From assembly GCA_964035575.1 (NCBI GenBank), contig OZ037843.1:930001-994000 (forward strand): a stretch of 64,000 nt of DNA. The letters run 5' to 3'. The number at the start of each line of letters is the position of its first letter. Position 1 is the first letter of the stretch. The notes under the pieces were generated by a model that was given only the letters and a program-made list of their open reading frames with translations, was not told the origin of the DNA and made no database searches. The DNA comes from Rhynchopus sp. YZ270_cl-10 (Eukaryota; Euglenozoa; Diplonemea; Diplonemida; Diplonemidae). Both the position numbers and the translations under genes were made by a program. This document shows, piece after piece, positions 52,489 through 61,400 of the stretch.

Positions 52489-55400
52489 ATGTCTGGGGAG
52501 GGGATCGAGGGATGGGTGTGGCGGTACAGTGTTGTGGGGAAGAGCGACTGGAAGGAGAAACAATGGCGCAAACGATATGCAACAGTGGACAAACAGGACC
52601 TCTGTTTGTATAAGGATAAGGAGCAGGCTGGCGCACGGAGGCCTTGCCAATTAGTTCGTTTTGCGAAGAGCGCCAACCTGACAGTCTACAGCTCTGAGCA
52701 GGCCGACTTCGCCTTCAGCACCGACGGCTACAACTATTTCCTCGGGATCCGGCACACAGAGGAGGGCAGCACCTCCCCTATCCTTCTCCTCTTCCGCCTC
52801 CCAACCCAGGCAGTGCACAAGGCCTGGGTCGCCTACCTCTCGACCTTCATGGAAACCGACCAATTCAACACAATTAAAAAACAGTTTCCCACCTTCGACG
52901 TTATTGCCTTAGAGAAATACCAGGAGGCAGCGAGCGATGATGAGGTCTCCTCCTCTGATGACGACGAAATGCGTGACCTAGTCTCCGCATACGTCAGCGA
53001 GGCCGCGGACTTACCAAAAGGAAACATCACGGCCCCGGCGGTGACAAACATTGAGGCTGCAAAAAAACGTCTTCTCGAAGAACGAAAGCGCGCGAGAGAA
53101 GGCCAACCGACCGCAGAGTCTCCTGGATCCGGTGTACCGGGTCTCAAAGAAAAGCTGGCTGCTCTGAAGGCACGTAACCAAGGTGCGAACATACCGCAGC
53201 CTCTGGTGGATTCTTCATCGGAGAGAAGGCGCTCTGTAATAGAAGAGGACGTTGCGTCGCCTACGTTGTCGAAAACGCCTTCTGGACCACGAAGCCGATT
53301 GGATGAGGCGTTGGCGAGGAAGCGTGCTGAAAAAAATCAGTCGTCTGCAGACATTGCAAAGCAAATCCAATCCTTCGCACACCGTCTGGACCGTGACGTC
53401 GAAGCGGACAGCGACACCGAGAAGGATAAGGAGTCTCTGACCGGGTCGTCCACAACGGCAACCTCCCTTCCTCCAGCGGCGTTGGAAAAGCGGGCACGGC
53501 TTTTGGCAAAGGCGAAGGAGGCTCGCGCAAGGAAAATGGTTGAGCTTGGCACCCAAACAGAAGAATCGCATCCTACCGTGGTTCCAGAATCCGCCGCCCC
53601 TGCTGCAGCATTGACCGAAATGGAAGAACGTTTTCAAGATGCTACAGCGCGGGCTCAAGCGGCCGAAGCAGAGATCGAAGGCATGACCGAAAAAATTGAC
53701 GACGAAAAGGAACAACACCGCGAGGCCAGACAACGCTGTGTATCGCTCACTGCGGAGCGCGATGAGGCGAGAGAAAAGGCCTTCGCCGCAGAAGCTACCG
53801 CTGCCTCTGGACTGCAAAAGGTTAAAGACCGCCTTGCAGAAGTCATCGAAGAGAAGGAGGCAGCAAAGCGAGCACAGTCAGACGCCGAGCAAACCTGCGC
53901 TGACATGAAAGCAGAACAAACCGCGAACGGAGACCTCCACGCCAGCATTACAGCATTAGAAGAACAGCTCCGTTCCGCCACCGAACGTCTTGCCACCTCT
54001 GCTGAATCTTGCACGGAAGCCGATCGGCGTGCAATGGAGGCCATCCAAGAAAAGGTGGCAACCAAAGAAGAGCTCGACACACAACTCACTCAGGTTGAGG
54101 CATTGAAGGAATCGCTTGCATCGGAGGCAGCGAAACGGGAGAGTATTGAACAGGAGCGTGATGCAAAGCAGGAGGAGTATGACTCGATGCAGAACCAAGT
54201 GTCCGTTCTTGGCGCGCGTCTTGAAGAACGGCAAGTAGAGTTGGCAGCTGCGACGCATGCGGAAGAGGAAACCCAAGAGGATCTGCAGCGGCACCAAGCC
54301 CAGCTTGAAACTGTGCAAGGCTCGCTGGCGGAAACCCGCGCGGAATTGGCGAAGCTGAGAGAAGGAGACTCCGAGGTTGAAACGCTTGCCGCAGAGTTGC
54401 AAAACAGAACCGACGAGAGGGATACACTCAAAAACGAGCTGTCCGACGCAAACAGCAAACTGCAGACAGCGTTAACCCAGGCAGAAGAGGCTGCAGCTGC
54501 GTCTTCTGCCGCAGAAGAAAAATCTTTGTCCGAAGCACAAAAGGCACAGACCGACCTGGCAGCACTCCGCCAAGAGATGAACATCATTTCTTCCACATCA
54601 GAAGATATTGCTCAGATGCGTCAGAGCATGGATGAACTCCTTGAGGCAAAAACCGCCTTAGAATCGCAGCTAGCAGAGGCTGTTGAAACCTCCAATACCA
54701 ACACCACAGCGCTTACAGAAAAGCAGGCTGAAGTAGACTCCCTTCAAACCAAACTACAGGAAGCAGAATTAGAGCACAACAACGATACACAAAATCTCTC
54801 AAATGAAGAGGAAATCGCGCTTAAAGAGCAAATTAATATTCTTGAGAACGATGTTGCCAATACGAAAGACGCGCTGAACACCGCAGAATCACAACGTGAC
54901 ACTGCACTTCAAGAAAAGGCTGCTCTCTCTGAAGAACTATCCGAGCTTCAAGAACAACAACAACAACAACAACAACAACAGCCACCTACCATCCCCTCTG
55001 AAATCACCGAGCTGGCTACTCCAGAAAACATTACGTCAGTGGCAGAGGTTGCCGCAAAAGCGGATCCAGCACAAATCACCAATTTAGCAGAATCGATTAA
55101 TGAGCATAAAGCCGAAGTAGACCGCCTCACCGCCGCAAATGAACTCTTAGAACAGCAGCTCCAAGAGGCGAACGGTGCAATAGCATCTTTGGAAGACGAT
55201 TTGGCTTCCAGAGATGATCCCCCTCCTGAAGCAAAACCCACAGCAGATCTCAGCGCTGAAGTGGAGGCGCTCCAAGCTCAACTGAAGGAGATGCAAAGTG
55301 AGGTGGAGGAGGTGGAGAAACTCAGAGAGGAGGTGGCAGAGCAGCTTCAACAGATGGAAGGATTGCGGGAGGAGCTAGAGGAGGCGAGGAAAATGGCGAA

Positions 55401-58400
55401 GGGGGTTGAGGCGCTGGCTTCGTCTTCACCTCCTCCAGGGGTCTCTGCTTCTGTGGCGCCCCTTCTTCCGGATCTGCAGGATCGGAGTAATCCACAACGT
55501 CTTGCATGCTCTAGCTTCCGTTCCGCGATTCTCTCTGCTCGTATACCAGAGAATAAAATGCTTCCAGAAATCGAGGCTCTCCGTGAAACGGAATCTGATG
55601 ACATCGCTGTAATCCGTCGAGCTTGCGTTTCCGCTTTCCATGCTCTTCAGACAGAATCTTCAGATTGTTCTGAAATTCTTATTTTTTCTTATCTTTGTGA
55701 ATTATTGGAAGGCGAGGAAGGTGGGGTCGAATTTTTGCATGGTGGATGGGTTAAGGCATTTGAAAGGCATTTGGCGGAGCGGGGTGAAGGGCAGGCAAGA
55801 CTGCAACAAAATATGCAGGATATGAGCGATGAGATTACAGATTTGGAGGATGCTTTAGTTAAGGAGAGGGGACGGGCAGATGCGGCACTTCAAGAAGCGG
55901 AGGCGGAGCGGGATGAGCTGGTTGCTCGGTTGGCAACAGATCTTACTGCAGACACCGCCAGCGCTCGGCGTCTGCAAGACGCCATCCAAGAATACCTTTC
56001 ATCACCCCAATCCTCCGAAATCACTGAAGATCTCCGATCCAGAGCATCCTCCTTATCTAGTACTCCACTTTCGGATGATCCGACTATATTGACCTCTCAT
56101 ATCACCGATTTGCGGGCAATGTGTGTCGAGCTTGGCATTGACGACCCTAACGCAGACGCATCCGAAACCTGGCGTACCGTCGCAAAGAAGCTGCTTGGGG
56201 AGAAGAAGGAGCTGCAAAACCTGTTGTCGCAGGTTCGCGAGGCCTCGGGGGTTCCTGAGGAGACGAAGGAGAGACTGGATGCATGCTGTGGGAACAGCGA
56301 GCCGGATGTGGCTAGAATTGAAGGTCTCCAACAAACGCTTGCAGAGGTAACCGAAGACCCTGCGTTCGAACAGCTCAGCGAAGCCGAGCAAGACATCGTC
56401 CGAGATGCGGTCACAACAAACCTCGCCACAGACGACCCAGAAATGCTCCGCGAACAAGCAGAATCGGTCGAAGGGGCGGCGCTTGCTGTACGCAACTCCT
56501 CCATCTTCTCCGACGGCCATCTTCAAGAAAGCGTGCACGATGCGTTGGCCGATGAGGATACCTGGAAAGACGTTGCACGCCGTCTTCTCAACGATAAAAA
56601 AATATTGCAAGAAGAGCTAGACGCGCTAAAGGAAGCTGGGATAACAGAGACCCTCCCGATTGCTTTGCAGCAGGATGTTGCAAGGATAAGTGACAGAGAA
56701 ACGGCAGAAAAATTGAAAATTGAGCTGCAAAATGCATTGGACGCTTCCGGCAATGAAACCATCGACGCAGAGGAGAAGGCTGCATTACAAGAAATCGCGA
56801 ACATGGAGATTGTTGAAGACAAAGTAACCGAACAGATTGCGCAGCTCCAGGCTGCTATTGCATCTCTCAATGCAATTCCAGGGTTGAAATCGAGGCTGGC
56901 ACCGGAGAATCTCGAGGCAATCGCGTCTGCTGTTGATATAGCGCAAAAGGGGGATGTTGAAGCGCTCAGAAAAGAGTTGCAGGCGATGACCGAAACCATC
57001 GAGCGATTGGAGAAGGAAGCGAAAGAGGCGAAAGAGGCAAAGGAGGTGGAGGAGACCCGCAAAGCAGAAGAAGAGGAAGAAAAATCGGGTCCTGAGGTTG
57101 CCCTTCCATCTGATGCTGACACGGTGGAGGAAAAGCTGCAGACAATCCTCGCGAAGAACACATTGTCAGAAGCGCAGCAGGCAGACCTCCAACGACTCTT
57201 AGATGAACCTCTCAGCAACGACCCCGAAGAACGGTCCCGCCAACTTGAAGCACGCAAACAATTTTTGACCGATCTTCAAAACAACGAGACGCTTCCAGAG
57301 GACCTCAAATCTGAACTATCCTCTGATGGCTGGCAAACTGCATCAAGGCTGCGCGAGGAGAACGCTGCCCTGAAGGAAGAGCTGCTGAACGCTCCAGAGA
57401 CGGAGACACCCCAATCCGATGCAGAAGCAACACGCGAGGCATTAACCCGCATTCTTGCAGAGCACGGCGCGCACCTTACCCCAGATCAGATTGAGCGTGC
57501 GGAAGTTCTCCTGAACACTCCTCTCAGCGATGACCCGGAAGAACGCAAAAAACAACTTTCGGAACTACAGCAAATCGCGGAAGAGATACGCGAATCGGAG
57601 ACCCTCCCGGATACTGTCAAAGCAGAGCTTGGTGGAGAGGAAGGATGGAGGCAGGTTGCGAAGCGTTTAATGAAAGAAAATGGCATGCTAAGCGACCAAC
57701 TTGCCGCCTCGAATACAACCGACCAAGAGAAGACCACCACAGAACTGCGCAGACAGCTTGCAGAGCTGCGCGCCGCGTTGGGCGACGACGCCAGCATCGC
57801 CTCCTCCTCCCGCCTTCTCAGCAACACCTCCCTCACGCTCCAAGCCGCTAGCATGAAAGGCGCGCTTCTTGAAGTTCAAGAAAACGAATCTGCGGTCGAA
57901 GCAATGCAACCCGATCTGCGCCTTCAAATAGCCGGATCCACTGCAAGCATTTCAGAAGACCGCACCGAGCTTGCAACACAACACGCCAACCTCCACTCTG
58001 CAATCTCCGCTGTCCTTGCATCCGAAACAGTACTAGAGCACCTCCCTCCTGACCTCAGACAGCGTCTCCAAGCACTCCACGATGCTGCAACCCTCGACAG
58101 TGACGACCCCGAAGTCCTCCAATCTCAAGTTGATGACCTGCTTCAAGCGCTTATTTCTGTGCAGGAATCCGCGACTTCAGCGCTTCCGGAACATCTGCAA
58201 CAGCTCATCCGCGACGCGAGAGGTGGCCGCAAGGAGAAACCCCTCCGTCAAACCTCCTCCTGCGAAGTCGAAAAAGAAGAGGAAACCGAAGAACAAAAAA
58301 CGGCACTACTCCTATCAGCCTTACACGACGTCCTCGAAGAACCCCATGCTGGGCGCCTTTCGAAAGAACTACTTCAACGCCTTGCAGACCTCTCTGGAGA

Positions 58401-61400
58401 AGACATTACCGCGCTTCTTCTCCAAAGCGATTCGCATTCTGTGAATGACATTGTTGTCCCAACTGTGGATTCTCACGGAGAATCTGAGCACAGTAGCCCT
58501 GAAGTTGAAGCGATCGAACCAACCCCTAGCGAAACCAATCACACCAATCAAATTGACAAAGAAATGGAAGCCTCCATCGAGCACCTCAAGGCTGAGTTGC
58601 AAAAGGCCCAAACCGCGGCCACCCTAGAACGCTTGGTTCCATTAACAGCAACACTAGAATGGAAACATGATGTGCCAGAATCAACCCGCAGGGAGGTTGA
58701 ACGGCTATTAGCAAAGGGGGACCCGGAGAGCCTCAAGGCGGCTGCAGATTTGGCAACGACGTTGCCGCAAATTGAAGAAAACGAAGCGTCTTTAAGTGAG
58801 AGGGTCGAATCTCTTGCTAGGAGACGTGGAGGGAGTCTTGCGTCTGTTAAGGTGGTCGAAGCTGATTCAATTCAACAGGCCTTAGCGTTGCTCGAAGCGT
58901 CGCCAGAAGCGGAACAGTTTAGCCCCGAAATTCGCGAGAAAATTAAAGACCTTCTCTCCTCGGATGCTTCCAAGCCAGAGGTGCAAGCTGCGCTTCAGGA
59001 TCTCGCAGGCACCTTGCTTTCTGGTTATGATCTGTCTCCCGAGGTTTCTGCTGGGTTGAGTGGTACACAGGATTCTTCTTGGCGTGGTCTTCACAAAAAA
59101 AGCCAAAACGAAAAGGCTGTCTCCGAAAAGGTAATTTCCAAGGCCCGAGAAGATGACACCACGGCGTCACGTCTCCGAGAAATCCACGGATTACAACAGG
59201 GTCTTTGCTCTGCGTTGTGCGGTGCGGCGGGGGTGGCACTTCCTTCTGACCTTCGCGTCACGTTACAGCACCTTATCGACTCCGAAGCAGAAAGCGTAGA
59301 CCACCATAAAGAACTGCGCTCTGCTGCATCCTCGATTTTGAGCAATACTTTGGTATCGTTAACTCCGAGGGAAAGGGATTGCTTGGAGCACCCTGCACAG
59401 CATGGGACGTTGTGGAAGCACATTGTGAGACGTTTATTGACTGATAAGAGAGTGGCTTCGGGGGTAAAACCGGTTGCGCAAAACGTAGAGGCGAAACAAC
59501 TGCAGGAGGCTTTGGCGGCATGGTTGATCCATCCGGCTTCGACAGGGAGCGAGCACCGTGGTGCCGCTGAGGTGTTACTCATGCAGGGCAACGCTGCGCC
59601 TCTATCGGAACTCCGCAAGCTTGCTGCATTAGTAAAAATCGCGGATGATTATACAAAGGAACCGGAAGAGATGGAGGCCTCTATGAGTCACGCAGAGTCT
59701 TGGCAAGGTGTTGCTGCGGATCTTCTTGCGACAACAGAAGAAATGCAGGACACCCTCGCAAGAGAACGCGCCAGCACCGAAATCGAAACGCAGCAAAGCC
59801 TTGACGCAGTCGCAGTGTCGCTCCGCACGCTTCTCGCCTCCGCAGACCTCTCCAACAAACAGCGCGCTGAAATCAACGCTCTCCTTGAAGACGACGAATC
59901 CACCGCACAACAGCGTTTGCATGATATGAGCGTAGTACTGCAGGCGGTTTCCCTCGAAGCTGGGGGGTCTCCCGAAGGGGAAGTGGTGGGAGGGGGAGGA
60001 GGAGGAGGAGGAGGAGGAGACACATGGCGTGCCGTATCAGAACGGCTTTTGGAAGAAAAGCGGGGTCTCGAAGCCGAGGTGACTGCAGTGCGCTCGCAGC
60101 TGCCGCAAACCCTCGCTCCCGAATCGGATACTGGAATCACCGAGATTGGCGGGATATTGGAAGAGAAAAACGAGCTTGAAAAGAAGGTGGAAGAGCTTAC
60201 CGCTGCTTTAGCGGAGACAGGGCAGTCTGATGTTCTTCATTGGCAGGGCATTGCGAATCGTTTGCAGGATGATAAAAGGAGGCTAGAAGAGCAATTATCT
60301 AAAGCAACACCACAACGCGAAGAACTCCGTCTCATCATCAAAAAGGTTCTAGAAGGGGATGCGCACCTGAGTGATGCAGACCGATCTGCGCTTGAAGCGG
60401 CACAACACGGTGATTCAAACACCATGCAGACAGCACTCTCCAACATCGAATCATCTCCACGAGACAACCGAAACGCATCTCCCCTCCGTTGCAAAGCGAG
60501 AGTAGGGGAATTAGAGGGATCACTTCACGCACTTCTAGGAGCAATAGGGCAATTAGAGACGGAATTGGACAAAGATAACGTTTATAATACGGCAGTTGAC
60601 ATACAAGAGGCCTTAGCGGAGGCAGCGAAATGTAGTTCCCTTCCGGTAGCAATGCAGAGACGTTTGCAGGAGCTTGCGAGAATGGAAATCAGCCAGGATG
60701 AAGCCGAGGCGGCAACGCAGCTTGCGACGTTGAAGGAAATGGCGAGGAGGCTCTCTGGGCATGAGTCGCTGCCGGAGCATCTGAGGGAGCAGCTGCGGTT
60801 TTTGGGAAGTAATACTTCGGGGTCGGAGCTGCAGGCGCAGGTCGCAGGGCTCAGAGATGCGTTAATGTCAGCAGCAGAGAATAACACAACGCAAGGTAAT
60901 GTATTGTACCCCAACGCATCAGAACCGCGTATGGTAACGGCACTCCGCGGGGTTCTCTCGGACACTTCGGTGGTGCTGCCGGAACATCATGCGAAAGAGA
61001 TGCGCGACGCTTTAGAAGGACACCCCATCGTATTCTCTGATAAAGACAGCATTGCGGAGCTAGAAGCTGCGTTGCGAGAGAAAGACAGAGTGATTAGCGC
61101 ATTGGAATTAGATTTGGAGACCGTTTCGACGTTGTCTCCGAAGGCTCAGGCACATCAACAACAACAACAACAACAACAGCAACAACCATTAGAAACCACT
61201 CAACAACGTGCTGAAGCGCTTCGAGACGCTTTGGCTAATGCGTTAAAACATGGTAACGAAGCGGTTCCTGCAGGGATTCGTACCCAACTGCGCACACTGC
61301 TGACGAAGAACCTCGGTGCGATGAGTGCAGAGGAGCTGCACTCCTGCATGGGGTCGCTGCGTGCTGTAGGCGATGCGCTGCTTGGATCCAGCGCGCTCCC

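Noticed and set aside
53215-57257. Minus-strand Ser-rich frames opposite the giant gene
   Set aside because: Antisense of Glu/Ala/Leu-rich coiled-coil codons; the sense frame is continuously open.
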